Assembly (NCBI RefSeq): GCF_030523985.1
Contig: NZ_JAUNHK010000022.1
Coordinates: 1 to 31,485 of the forward strand
Origin: Deinococcus sp.
GTDB taxonomy: Bacteria > Deinococcota > Deinococci > Deinococcales > Deinococcaceae
Direction of reading: 5' to 3'
DNA: 31,485 nt
Shown: positions 1-8,608 of the stretch, piece after piece
How positions within the stretch are numbered: position 1 is the stretch's first letter
Layout of the letters: each line of letters starts with the position of its first letter
Translations under genes and position numbers: made by a program
Notes under the pieces: generated by a model
What the model saw: only the letters and a program-made list of their open reading frames with translations
Databases searched by the model: none
What the model was told of the DNA's origin: nothing

Positions 1-55
1 CCAGTACAACCGCAACCTCAGCTCCATCGCGGCGGGCGTCAAGCTCCGCTTCTAA
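1..55 (+). CDS. C-terminal end of a probable outer-membrane beta-barrel protein (partial)
   Basis: The reading frame enters from outside the window and ends with the TAA at 53-55. The visible tail is QYNRNLSSIAAGVKLRF. A terminal phenylalanine preceded by alternating hydrophobic and polar residues is the usual last strand of an outer-membrane beta-barrel, the form also seen at the end of Deinococcus SlpA/SLH-type surface proteins. Only 17 residues are visible, so the family is an inference. A strong terminator follows directly. Confidence 0.5.
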   Translation, partial: QYNRNLSSIAAGVKLRF

Positions 56-70
56 GGAGACGGCTCGAAA

Positions 71-99
71 GGCGCTCCCTTCACTGGGGGCGTTTTTCT
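71..99 (+). terminator. Intrinsic terminator of the upstream gene
   Basis: CGCTCCC (73-79) pairs with GGGGGCG (86-92) around a short loop and is followed by TTTTTCTT. It lies 16 nt after the TAA at 53-55. Confidence 0.8.
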
Positions 100-117
100 T
101 GGTTTGGGGAAAAGGGG

Positions 118-158
118 AGAGGGTGAAGGGAAGCACTGCGCTCAACCCTTCACCCTCT
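118..158. repeat. Heptad-type inverted repeat downstream of accC
   Basis: AGAGGGTGAAGGG (118-130) and its exact reverse complement (146-158) flank a 15-nt loop. The arms and flanks read as 7-nt units (GGGGAGA, GGGTGAA, GGGAAGC). It begins 13 nt past the accC stop. On the accC strand it is followed only by a mixed C/T tract, so it may be a weak terminator or an mRNA 3'-end structure. It belongs to the same class as the repeats at 1543-1591, 4108-4171 and 11031-11150. Confidence 0.7.
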
Positions 159-171
159 GCCCTACGCCGCT

Positions 172-1509
<1,338 letters not shown>

Positions 1510-1542
1510 GGTTCTCCTTGCAGGGAGGCTGATGGCTCAAGA

Positions 1543-1591
1543 CAGATGGCAGATGGCAAAAAGCCCTGTGTGGTTTGCCATCTGCCATCTG
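1543..1591. repeat. Perfect 18-bp heptad inverted repeat between accB and accC
   Basis: CAGATGGCAGATGGCAAA (1543-1560) and its exact reverse complement (1574-1591) flank a 13-nt loop. Each arm is two copies of the heptamer AGATGGC. It starts 11 nt after the accB stop and ends 33 nt before the accC start codon. It could act as a partial terminator or as an RNA hairpin setting the accB:accC ratio; neither is shown by the sequence. Confidence 0.85.
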
Positions 1592-1602
1592 CTTTCAGTA
1601 CC

Positions 1603-2163
1603 TCACTCAATCATGAACAGTGTCTGACCGTATTCCACCGGCTCGGCGTTCTTGACCAGAATTTCGCGCACCACGCCGCTCTGCTCGGCCTCGATTTCGT
1701 TCATCAGCTTCATGGCTTCGATGATGCACAGCACCTGCCCGGCTTCCACGCGGTCCCCGACCTTGACGTAGGGGGCGGCGTCCGGGCTGCTGGCGGCGTA
1801 GAAGGTGCCGACAATCGGGGCCTTGACGGGCGTGCCCTTGCTGGCGGGGGCGGTAGGGGCAGCGGGCGCGGCCTCGGCAGGTTTGGGCGCAGGAGCCGCT
1901 TCGGGAGTGGGCGCCGCCGGGGTGCTGGGGGCAGCGGGCGCACTGGGAGCGGCGGGCGCAGCAGGCGCGGGGGCAAAGCCGCCCATCATCTGCGGAGCCT
2001 GCGGCATAGGCGCAAAGCCCATCTGCGGGGCGGGCGCCGCCGGAGCAAACGCCTGGGGGCCACGCTTGAGGGCGAGGTCGAAGCTGCCAGTCTTGAGCGC
2101 GAACTCGCGCACGTCGGCATGGGTGAGGGCATCGAGAATCTTCTTGAGGTCTTCCGGGTTCAT
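1603..2163 (-). CDS. accB: Biotin carboxyl carrier protein of acetyl-CoA carboxylase
   Basis: AccB carries the biotin that shuttles CO2 between biotin carboxylase and carboxyltransferase. The 186 residues show the three parts of the family: a short N-terminal helical segment (MNPEDLKKILDALTHADV, about 1-30), a Pro/Ala/Met-rich flexible linker (about 40-110), and a C-terminal biotinyl domain (about 113-186). The biotin attachment site is EAMKLMNE with the acceptor lysine at residue 152. The linker is longer and more alanine-proline biased than in enteric bacteria, in line with the GC content. The start has AAGGAGG upstream. It is first in an accB-accC unit and is separated from efp by a terminator at 2295-2323, so the operon needs its own promoter in 2164-2294. 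Confidence 0.97.
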   Translation of the reverse strand: MNPEDLKKILDALTHADVREFALKTGSFDLALKRGPQAFAPAAPAPQMGFAPMPQAPQMMGGFAPAPAAPAAPSAPAAPSTPAAPTPEAAPAPKPAEAAPAAPTAPASKGTPVKAPIVGTFYAASSPDAAPYVKVGDRVEAGQVLCIIEAMKLMNEIEAEQSGVVREILVKNAEPVEYGQTLFMIE

Positions 2164-2260
2164 GGCCCCTCCTTGGGTTGAAACTTAACTTTCCCTATCA
2201 TGCCCCTTTTTGGGCCGTGGGGGGTGTCACTGCTCACCTAACGCCCGTTTGGGTGAACGG

Positions 2261-2278
2261 GGTCCAAATTTTTGGGCC
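2261..2278. promoter_or_regulatory. Candidate operator upstream of accB (palindrome plus direct copy of one half)
   Basis: GGTCCAAATTTTTGGGCC is an imperfect 18-bp palindrome 98 bp upstream of the accB start. The stretch TTTTTGGGCCG at its right side (2269-2279) occurs again at 2207-2217, nearer to accB. A palindrome plus a second half-site in the only promoter region of accBC fits a repressor or activator of fatty acid synthesis. No regulator can be named from the sequence. Confidence 0.4.
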
Positions 2279-2294
2279 GAGTCAAAAACGGGTG

Positions 2295-2323
2295 AAAAAA
2301 AGGCCCGAACCGCAGTCCAGGCC
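2295..2323 (-). terminator. Intrinsic terminator of efp
   Basis: On the minus strand GGCCTG and CGGGCC (2318-2323 and 2302-2307) form a 6-bp stem with one G-U pair, followed by seven T residues (2301-2295). It lies 23 nt after the efp stop and separates efp from accBC. Confidence 0.75.
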
Positions 2324-2346
2324 AACCCAACGAAATGGGACAGGGT

Positions 2347-2904
2347 TCAGGCGCGGCTGAGGTACTGCCCGGTGCGGGTGTCCACCTTCACGTCGGTGCC
2401 CTGCTCCACGAACAGGGGAACCTGTACCACCGCGCCCGTTTCCAGCGTGGCGGGCTTGGTGCCGCCGGACACGGTGTCACCGCGCACGCCGGGGTCGGTC
2501 TGGGTGATTTTCAGGATGACCTGGTTGGGCAGGGTGATGCTCAGGGCCTTGTCGCCATACATCGCCACTTCCACGTCGGTGTTTTCCTTCATGAACTTGG
2601 CGGCGTCACCGACCAGCGTGGGGGCGAGGTGAACCTGCTCGAAGGTGTCCATGTCCATGAACACGAAGTCGTCGCCGTCCTTGTACAGGTACTGCATCTT
2701 CTTGCCTTCGACGAAGATGTCTTGCAGTTTTTCGCCACTGTTGAAGGTGCGGTCCACGATGCTGCCCGTTTCCATGTTGCGGAACTTGGTGACGACTTTC
2801 GCGCCGCCGCGTCCCATCTTGAGGTGGGAGTATTCGAGGCATTCCCACAGGCCGCCGTCCATCTGCACTTTGGTGCCGTTACGCAGTTCAGTTACGCTGA
2901 TCAT
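2347..2904 (-). CDS. efp: Translation elongation factor P
   Basis: EF-P binds ribosomes stalled at polyproline stretches between the P and E sites and speeds peptide bond formation. The 185-residue protein from MISVTELRNGTK has the standard three-domain length: an N-terminal KOW-like domain (about 1-64) and two OB-type domains ending in DVKVDTRTGQYLSRA. The open frame continues 27 codons upstream, but I chose the ATG at 2904 because AAGGAGAA sits just before it and the family starts there. The tip of the first loop reads KMGRGGAK, so the residue that is Lys34 in E. coli is Arg32 here; the E. coli type of lysylation is therefore not possible. It has its own terminator. Confidence 0.96.
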   Translation of the reverse strand: MISVTELRNGTKVQMDGGLWECLEYSHLKMGRGGAKVVTKFRNMETGSIVDRTFNSGEKLQDIFVEGKKMQYLYKDGDDFVFMDMDTFEQVHLAPTLVGDAAKFMKENTDVEVAMYGDKALSITLPNQVILKITQTDPGVRGDTVSGGTKPATLETGAVVQVPLFVEQGTDVKVDTRTGQYLSRA

Positions 2905-3009
2905 CAGGAGTTCTCCTTGTTTAGTCCGGGGCCTCGGCCTGCTTTGAAGCAGGGGGCCACTCGGCAACAGGCAAGAGTTTAGCAAAAGAGGCCAGGAACG
3001 CCACAGCTT

Positions 3010-4095
3010 CTAGCGGCTCCAACGCCCGCCCACTTCGTAGACCAGCCCCGACAGTTGCAGCATGACCAGCGCGGTCTGCAGGTCCGGCACGCTCAGGCCC
3101 GTCACCGCGTGCAGGTCGTCCAGGGTGGCGGGAGTTTGCAGCGCCGCCAGCACCCGCGCCTGCTCGGGCGGCAGGTCGAGGGGCGCGGCGGGCGCGGTCT
3201 CACCCCAGCCGAGTTCGGTGAGGATATCCTGCGCGGTTTCGGTCAGCACGGCCCCGTCCCGAATCAGGGCGTGCGGGCCACTGGCACGGGGGTCGCCTGC
3301 GCGTCCCGGCACGGCGAACACGGTGCGCCCGCAGTCGAGGGCATGGGTCGCCGTAATCAGTGAACCGGATTTGCGCTCGCCTTCCACCACCAGCACCCCT
3401 GCCGACAGCGCGGCGATGAGGCGGTTGCGGCTGGGAAAATGGTGCTGCGCCGGGCCAGTCCCGAGCGGATACTCGCTGAGCAGGGTCATGCGCCCGGCGA
3501 GGTGGTGGTTTTCACGCGGATAAATCACGTCTACCGCGCTGCCCAGCACGCCCACCGTCGGGCCGCCCGCCTCCAGCGCCGCGAGGTGGGCCGCCGTGTC
3601 CACCCCCCGCGCCAAGCCGCTGACGACCAGCACGCCCGCGCCCGCCAGTTCGCCCGCAAGAGTGCGGGTCAGCGCGAGCGCATGAGGACTTGCCGCCCGC
3701 GTGCCGACGATGCCGATAGAACGCGGCACGGTGTCCAGCCCGCTCAGCAGCGCCGCTCCGCCCTCACCCCAGACCCACAGCACCGGGGGCGGGTCGCCCA
3801 GCGCGTCCAGGGCCGCCGGATATTCGGGTAAGCCACGGCCCAGCAGGGTCACGCCTTTTTGCGCGGCCTGGGTCAGCTCGGCCTCGGCTTTCTGAGCCGC
3901 CGCAGCTTGCCCGATGGAGGCCACCGAGCGGGCGTCCAGTCCTTCGACCTGCCGCAACTGCGCCAGATTCGCCCGCAGCGCCGCCTGTGCTGTTCCGAAA
4001 TGCCGCCGCAGCGCCTCAATTCGCCTCGGCCCCAGCCCCGGCGTGAATTTGAGCGTCAGCAGGGCCAGCAGTTCGGCGGCGGGGTCGGGGGTCAC
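3010..4095 (-). CDS. dprA: DNA processing protein DprA
   Basis: DprA binds incoming single-stranded DNA during natural transformation and loads RecA onto it. The 361 residues hold an N-terminal helix-hairpin-helix/SAM-like part (FTPGLGPRRIEALRRHFG, about 18-34), the Rossmann-fold core (about 85-300) and a C-terminal winged helix (about 305-358). Core family motifs are VGTRAASPHA (130-139), SGLARGVDTAAH (159-170), FPSRNR (220-225) and SGSLITA (243-249). The start is GTG at 4093-4095 with no Shine-Dalgarno; instead TACACT lies 7 nt upstream, the leaderless arrangement. Deinococcus is naturally transformable, which fits. It lies between the TPR gene and efp on the same strand, with gaps of 83 and 105 bp. 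Confidence 0.96.
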   Translation of the reverse strand: MTPDPAAELLALLTLKFTPGLGPRRIEALRRHFGTAQAALRANLAQLRQVEGLDARSVASIGQAAAAQKAEAELTQAAQKGVTLLGRGLPEYPAALDALGDPPPVLWVWGEGGAALLSGLDTVPRSIGIVGTRAASPHALALTRTLAGELAGAGVLVVSGLARGVDTAAHLAALEAGGPTVGVLGSAVDVIYPRENHHLAGRMTLLSEYPLGTGPAQHHFPSRNRLIAALSAGVLVVEGERKSGSLITATHALDCGRTVFAVPGRAGDPRASGPHALIRDGAVLTETAQDILTELGWGETAPAAPLDLPPEQARVLAALQTPATLDDLHAVTGLSVPDLQTALVMLQLSGLVYEVGGRWSR

Positions 4096-4107
4096 GGGGA
4101 AAAGTGT

Positions 4108-4171
4108 AGAGGGTGGAGGGTAAAGAGTAGAGGGTGAAGGGGAAGAACCCTCTGCCCTCCACCCTCTCCCC
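4108..4171. repeat. Heptad-type inverted repeat between the TPR gene and dprA
   Basis: The left half (4108-4146) reads as 7-nt units GAGGGTG, GAGGGTA, AAGAGTA, GAGGGTG; the right half (4148-4171) as CCCTCTG, CCCTCCA, CCCTCTC. The two halves are largely complementary. It starts 7 nt after the stop of the TPR gene and ends next to the -10 hexamer of dprA (4103-4108). Confidence 0.75.
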
Positions 4172-4178
4172 TGCGCGT

Positions 4179-5381
4179 CTACTTGCCCTGCTGGGCCAAT
4201 CTCAGGAAGTAGGCGCTGGACTTGTCGTTGGGGTCGAGCGCTACGGCGCGGCCATAGGCTTCGGCGGCCCCGGCGTAGTCCTGACGCTCGTAGCGCACGC
4301 GGCCCAGCCAGGCCCAGGCTTTGGGGTAGGTGAGGTTTTCGTTCGTGGCCTGGAGGAAGCCGGCTTCGGCCCCGGCTTTGTCGCCCGCCGCGTATTTGCC
4401 GTATGCCGTACGGAAGGTCTGCACCGCTTTCAGGCCGTACTGCTGGCCTTCTTGCGCCAGAGCGAGGTTGTAGCGGTCAGCCGCTGTCGCGCCGGGCAGC
4501 GCGGTCAGGGCCTGGTACGCGCTCAGGGCCGCCTGCGGGTTGCCCAGTTCGAGGGCGAGGCGGCCCGCTTCACGCTGCGCCTCGACAAAGTTGGGGGCCG
4601 AGCGGGCGGCTTCCTGGAATCCGGCGAGGGCTTCGGCCTTGCGTCCGGCGTCCAGGCTGGCATAGGCGCGGCTGAACGCCTGGGTCGCGGCGGGGCCGTA
4701 GGTGCCAGCGTTGCGGGCGACCAGCGCAAAGTAATTCAGGGTCTTGTCCTGCGGCGCGAGGCTGAGGGTCTGGGTGTAAAGCGTTTGGGCCAACGCGTAG
4801 TCGCCGTCTTCGAGCGCGGTGCGGGCGGCCCAGGTCGCGCAGGGCAGGCTCTGGGGGTCAAAGCGCAGGCAGCTCTTGAAATAGGCGGCGGCCTGACTGG
4901 GTTGGCCCCGCGTGTAGGCCGCGTAGCCGAGGTTGTACTGCACGTTTCCGGCGGCGCGGGCTTCGTTCTGCCCGGCGGCGACGGGAGCGACCTTGAAGTA
5001 GGCCGCCCAGCTCGCTTCGGCCTGTTTCCAGAAGCCGACTTCGGTGTAGATCTGGGCGCGGAGTTTCAGCACGTCGGGGTTGCCGGGCGCGGCGCTGACC
5101 GCAGCTTCGGCGCGTTCGGCGGCCTGCTTCCACAGCGGCTGGTCAATGTTGGCGCTCCCCACCGGATACGCGGCGCGGGCCTGCACCATCAGGTCGCGGG
5201 CTTCGGCGGCGAGTTGCGCGGCCTGCTGCCCACTGCCGAGGGCCGAGCGCACCGGAGCGGGCGCAGGCTCCGTCACCGGGTCTGGGGTCACGGGTGCGGG
5301 CGCAGTGTCGGTCTGGGCGAGGCTCGCCCCGGACAGGGCCAGGGCAGCGGTGAGCAGCAGGGCACTCAGGGAACTGTTCAT
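4179..5381 (-). CDS. Secreted TPR-repeat protein
   Basis: A 400-residue protein with a clear Sec signal peptide (MNSSLSALLLTAALALSGASLA, cleavage after SLA-Q) and a short Thr/Pro/Ala spacer. From about residue 75 to the end it is a run of tetratricopeptide repeats, for example the segments around YNLGYAAYTRGQPSQAAAYF and WLGRVRYERQDYAGAAEAYG. Such proteins act as scaffolds for protein-protein contacts, here in the periplasm or cell envelope. No enzymatic domain is visible. The start has AAGGAGG upstream. It is divergent from the phosphatase-like gene at 5531 and upstream of dprA, but the repeat between them argues against simple co-expression. The partner is unknown. Confidence 0.88.
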   Translation of the reverse strand: MNSSLSALLLTAALALSGASLAQTDTAPAPVTPDPVTEPAPAPVRSALGSGQQAAQLAAEARDLMVQARAAYPVGSANIDQPLWKQAAERAEAAVSAAPGNPDVLKLRAQIYTEVGFWKQAEASWAAYFKVAPVAAGQNEARAAGNVQYNLGYAAYTRGQPSQAAAYFKSCLRFDPQSLPCATWAARTALEDGDYALAQTLYTQTLSLAPQDKTLNYFALVARNAGTYGPAATQAFSRAYASLDAGRKAEALAGFQEAARSAPNFVEAQREAGRLALELGNPQAALSAYQALTALPGATAADRYNLALAQEGQQYGLKAVQTFRTAYGKYAAGDKAGAEAGFLQATNENLTYPKAWAWLGRVRYERQDYAGAAEAYGRAVALDPNDKSSAYFLRLAQQGK

Positions 5382-5530
5382 ATCATCCTCCTTGCAGTCG
5401 GGCCGTCTTTAGGGCCGCGAGCTACGCTTGCCCTTTCATTGTTCGCATGACGGGCGGGCCGGGGTGTGGGTTTGACATGAGGAAGCCTTCAAGTCGCTGA
5501 GGGTGAGCCGCTGACTCTAAGCTGAGGGGC

Positions 5531-6397
5531 ATGAGCGGCATTCTCTGGCTGGCCCTCGACGGCGTGGGGCACCCCCAGGACGCGCCGCCGGGGTCGGTCT
5601 GGGAACAGGAATTGCCGACCCTGCGCCCCCTGGTCGAATCGGGCTGGCGACTGGACGCGGCCCTGGGCGTGCCGGGCCTGCCGCAGTCCGGGACAGGCCA
5701 GAGTTGCTGGCTGACCGGGCAGGACGCCGTGCGGCTCATGGGCGAACACTTCGGGCCGGTGCCGGGGCCGACCCTGCAAGCCCTGTTGCGCGGGCAGGGG
5801 CTGCCCCGCCGACTGCATGAGGCAGGGGCCCGCGCCGCGCTGGTCAACCGCTACGCCCCGGCTTATCTGGAGCAGCAGGCGTCCGGGCGCAATCGCCTGG
5901 GCTGCTTTCCCTACGCGTTCCGGGCGGCGGGACTGGCACTCAATCCTCCGGGTGTGCCGCTGCTGGGAGCGAGTCTGGGGCTGTCCTACGTCTCGCCCTG
6001 GCTCCCCACCGAGCCGGAGAGCGCCGTTTCGCGGCTGGGCCGTGACCTGGCCGCCGCCCTGCGGAACCACGACCTGCTGGTGGCCGACCTGTGGGTCAGC
6101 GACTTGCTGGGACACCAGGGCCGCGACCCCACGCCCCCGGACGTGTGGGCGGCAGGGCGGGCCTACCTACGCCGCGTCGACCTGCTGCTGGGCGCAGCGC
6201 TCGATGCCGGGGCCAGGGTCATCCTCAGCAGCGACCACGGCAATCTGGAAAATCTGTCGGTCAAAGCCCACACCCGCGCCGGAGTACCGCTGGCCGTCGC
6301 TGGACTGGCCCAGCCCGAAGTGCCGCCACTGGACATCGTGGCGGGGGGACAGTGGGTGGCGCACTGGGCCGGAATTGGTTCCCGGCCTGGCCCCTGA
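5531..6397 (+). CDS. Alkaline-phosphatase-superfamily metalloenzyme (phosphoglycerate/phosphopentomutase-like)
   Basis: This 288-residue protein keeps the metal-site signature of the alkaline phosphatase superfamily branch that includes cofactor-independent phosphoglycerate mutase and phosphopentomutase. Visible ligands are Asp10 (LALDGVG), a nucleophile loop SGTGQS with Thr55, Asp191 and His195 (DLLGH), Asp235-His236 (SSDHGN) and His247 (KAHTRAG). It is far shorter than full iPGM (about 510 residues) and lacks the inserted second domain, so the substrate is not known. There is no signal peptide, so it is probably cytosolic. TAAGCT lies 7 nt before the ATG, and GAGGGG also sits between them, so it may be leaderless or use a short SD. 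It converges with trpF. Confidence 0.85.
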   Translation: MSGILWLALDGVGHPQDAPPGSVWEQELPTLRPLVESGWRLDAALGVPGLPQSGTGQSCWLTGQDAVRLMGEHFGPVPGPTLQALLRGQGLPRRLHEAGARAALVNRYAPAYLEQQASGRNRLGCFPYAFRAAGLALNPPGVPLLGASLGLSYVSPWLPTEPESAVSRLGRDLAAALRNHDLLVADLWVSDLLGHQGRDPTPPDVWAAGRAYLRRVDLLLGAALDAGARVILSSDHGNLENLSVKAHTRAGVPLAVAGLAQPEVPPLDIVAGGQWVAHWAGIGSRPGP

Positions 6398-6424
6398 CCC
6401 CGTGGGCAAAGTAGCCAGCACTTT

Positions 6425-6453
6425 TCCACAGGGAAGACATTTGCCCCTGTGGA
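6425..6453. repeat. Inverted repeat with TCCACAGGG arms
   Basis: TCCACAGGG (6425-6433) and its exact reverse complement (6445-6453) flank 11 nt. The left arm is part of TTTTCCACA (6422-6430), one mismatch from the DnaA-box consensus TTATCCACA. Confidence 0.7.
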
Positions 6454-6541
6454 CGACCGATTTCGCCCAGGACATAAGAGTAAAAAGAGGCTGTGTAGGA
6501 CGGCAAAAAAACCGCCAGCTGTCCGAGTCGTCAGTAAGGGG

Positions 6542-6581
6542 AAAGTTATCCACAGTGAAACGGCAGCCTGTGGATAACTTT
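6542..6581. repeat. Perfect 14-bp inverted repeat containing two consensus DnaA boxes
   Basis: AAAGTTATCCACAG (6542-6555) and its exact reverse complement (6568-6581) flank 12 nt. Each arm contains TTATCCACA, the strong DnaA-box consensus (6546-6554 and, inverted, 6569-6577). A run of four T on the plus strand and three on the minus strand follow the arms, so a bidirectional terminator is also possible. Confidence 0.8.
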
Positions 6582-6595
6582 TGGGTAGACCTGCC

Positions 6596-7198
6596 TCAAG
6601 CCCGTTTTGCCGCCTGAATAAAGGCGGTCACGGCCTGTGGATTTTTGAGGCCCGGCGAGGCTTCCAGTTTGCTGACGGCGTCCACTCCAGTCGGCCCCAC
6701 CAGGGCGATGGCCTGCGCCACGTTGTCCGACCCCAGCCCCCCGGCGAGCCAGCGTCCGTGCAGTACTCCGGCGGGCAGGTCAGCCCAGTTGAGCGGCACC
6801 CCGCTGCCGGGTGCGGGCGCGTCCACCATCAGGGTGACGTGGGGGTGCGCCCACTTCTTCGCGTCCTGCCCCACCTCATCGGGCCGCAGAACGCGCAAGA
6901 CGGGATAATACGCGGCGACGGCCTCTATGTACAGTGTCGGCAGCGGGCCATGCAGTTGGACTGCGCTCATACGCGCCGCTTCTGCCGTTTTCAGCACCTC
7001 GTCCAGCGGCTGATTCATGAACACACCCACCCGCGCCACGCTCGGCCCGGCGGCGCGGCTGAGTTCGCGGGCCTGCTCTGCCGTCACCCGCCGTTTGCTG
7101 ACGGGCGCGAAGATGAAGCCCAGTGCGTCGGCCCCCGCTGTTGCGGCGTGCAACACGTCGGGCAGGTTGGTCATCCCGCAGATTTTGACCTTAACCAC
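6596..7198 (-). CDS. trpF: Phosphoribosylanthranilate isomerase
   Basis: TrpF converts N-(5-phosphoribosyl)anthranilate to the carboxyphenylamino-deoxyribulose phosphate in tryptophan synthesis, a cytosolic TIM-barrel enzyme. The 200-residue length is typical. The first strand VKVKICGMTN carries the general base Cys7, and VDAPAPGSG carries the general acid Asp126, matching the known catalytic pair by position. GVFMN and VQLHG are further family motifs. The start is GTG (7196-7198) and overlaps the end of the upstream small gene by 8 nt, so translation is probably coupled. No other trp gene is in the window. Confidence 0.96.
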   Translation of the reverse strand: MVKVKICGMTNLPDVLHAATAGADALGFIFAPVSKRRVTAEQARELSRAAGPSVARVGVFMNQPLDEVLKTAEAARMSAVQLHGPLPTLYIEAVAAYYPVLRVLRPDEVGQDAKKWAHPHVTLMVDAPAPGSGVPLNWADLPAGVLHGRWLAGGLGSDNVAQAIALVGPTGVDAVSKLEASPGLKNPQAVTAFIQAAKRA

Positions 7199-7484
7199 GT
7201 TGCTGCTCCAGGGTGGCGAGGCGCTCTTCCAGCTCGCGGTTTTTGCGTATCAGCGCCAGGAAAATCAGGGCGTAGTGGTCGTACAGCTTGGGACGCTCCA
7301 TTTTCGTCTCGTTCGTCATCCAGGCAAACAGCAGCCGCTCGGCCTCTCGCAGCACCTCGTCGTCGGGCACTTCGCGGAAGGCGCGGTCTTTCAGGATGGT
7401 GCGGGCGAAGTTGAGCTCGCGTTCCGGGTCGAGTTCGTTCTGGGCTTCGGGCGGAGGGTCAGAAGGGGCAGAGCGGCGAAACAT
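7191..7484 (-). CDS. Small conserved hypothetical protein upstream of trpF
   Basis: A 97-residue acidic and basic, mainly helical protein that I do not recognise. It has no signal peptide or membrane segment. The N-terminus is Pro/Ser rich (about 1-18); the middle is ERELNFARTILKDRAFREVP; the last 25 residues (LIRKNRELEERLATLEQQ) have the heptad pattern of a short coiled coil, so it may oligomerise. The stop codon overlaps the GTG of trpF by 8 nt, which shows a real, co-transcribed gene. TACCGT sits 6 nt before the ATG, a leaderless arrangement. Confidence 0.8.
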   Translation of the reverse strand: MFRRSAPSDPPPEAQNELDPERELNFARTILKDRAFREVPDDEVLREAERLLFAWMTNETKMERPKLYDHYALIFLALIRKNRELEERLATLEQQRG

Positions 7485-7571
7485 ACCCCTACGGTACTGG
7501 ACGGCGCAGCCTTGAGCGGGCCTTCAGCGTCTGCCCATGCCCGGCTGACAGAGGCCGGGTAGGGTGCGGTC

Positions 7572-7991
<420 letters not shown>

Positions 7992-8013
7992 CCCTGAGCC
8001 CGACGGCGACATC

Positions 8014-8042
8014 AGCCCCAGCCCGCTCGGTTGGGGCTTTTT
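8014..8042 (+). terminator. Intrinsic terminator of the CBS gene
   Basis: AGCCCCA (8014-8020) pairs with TGGGGCT (8032-8038), followed by TTTTT. It lies 22 nt after the stop and 12 nt before the end of the convergent acetyltransferase gene. Confidence 0.88.
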
Positions 8043-8053
8043 GCTGTCGGCGG

Positions 8054-8560
8054 TTACGGCAGGTTGTCCCAGACCATCCGCACTTCGACCAGTTCGCCGT
8101 CCACCTTCTCGCCCGCTTCCCGTGCGCCCTGCGCGGCGTACCACTGCCGGGTCGGGTTGGACGCCAGCACCCACAGCGCGAGGTTGTCGCCGCCTTCCAC
8201 CTGCACCTGCCCCATGACCGCCCGCAGCAGCGCCCGCCCGATGCCCTGCCCCTGCACCCGGTTCAGGCTGTAGAGCGTCATGAGTTCGTAGGCATAGCCG
8301 GGATGGTCCCGCGCTGGGCCGACCGAGGCGAAGGCCACCACTTCGCCGCCCTGCTCGGCCACGAACACGTCTTCGCGCCCCTGAGAGGTGGTTGCCTGCC
8401 AGCTTTTTTCGCGGTTCTGACGGGCGCTTTCGTCGGTCATGCGGCTCAGAAAATCGTCGGAAATCAGGCCCGTATACGTCTCGCGCCAGCTCTGAACGTG
8501 GATGGCGGCGAGGGCGGGAGCGTCGCCCACCTCGGCGCGGCGAATGTGGAAGGGAGCCAT
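8054..8560 (-). CDS. GNAT-family N-acetyltransferase
   Basis: A 168-residue single-domain acetyltransferase. The acetyl-CoA pyrophosphate loop is RVQGQGIGRALL (about 101-112), with the N-terminal IRRAEVGDAPALAAIHVQSW typical of the family. The C-terminal WVLASNPTRQWYAAQGA matches the motif B region. The acceptor substrate cannot be told; Deinococcus has many such enzymes. TACACT lies 5 nt before the ATG, so it is probably leaderless. It follows dnaJ on the same strand with a 48-bp gap but has its own -10. Confidence 0.93.
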   Translation of the reverse strand: MAPFHIRRAEVGDAPALAAIHVQSWRETYTGLISDDFLSRMTDESARQNREKSWQATTSQGREDVFVAEQGGEVVAFASVGPARDHPGYAYELMTLYSLNRVQGQGIGRALLRAVMGQVQVEGGDNLALWVLASNPTRQWYAAQGAREAGEKVDGELVEVRMVWDNLP

Positions 8561-8608
8561 GCGTCAGTGTAGAGACGCTGGCTCCCGCCTGCCCATCGGC
8601 ATTTCGGC

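Larger units (their letters stand above)
6398..6595. other. Convergent gap with DnaA-box-like inverted repeats
   Basis: No open frame is supported in this 198-bp gap between the phosphatase-like gene and trpF. It holds two inverted repeats (6425-6453 and 6542-6581), both built on the TCCACAG core, and an A-rich stretch (about 6470-6510) of lower GC than the neighbours. Both flanking genes end here, so bidirectional termination is one plain reading. Confidence 0.6.

Noticed and set aside
6422..6581. The chromosome origin
   Set aside because: Only two perfect DnaA boxes with no dnaA or dnaN gene nearby and no clear AT-rich unwinding region; a minor site or terminator is more likely.
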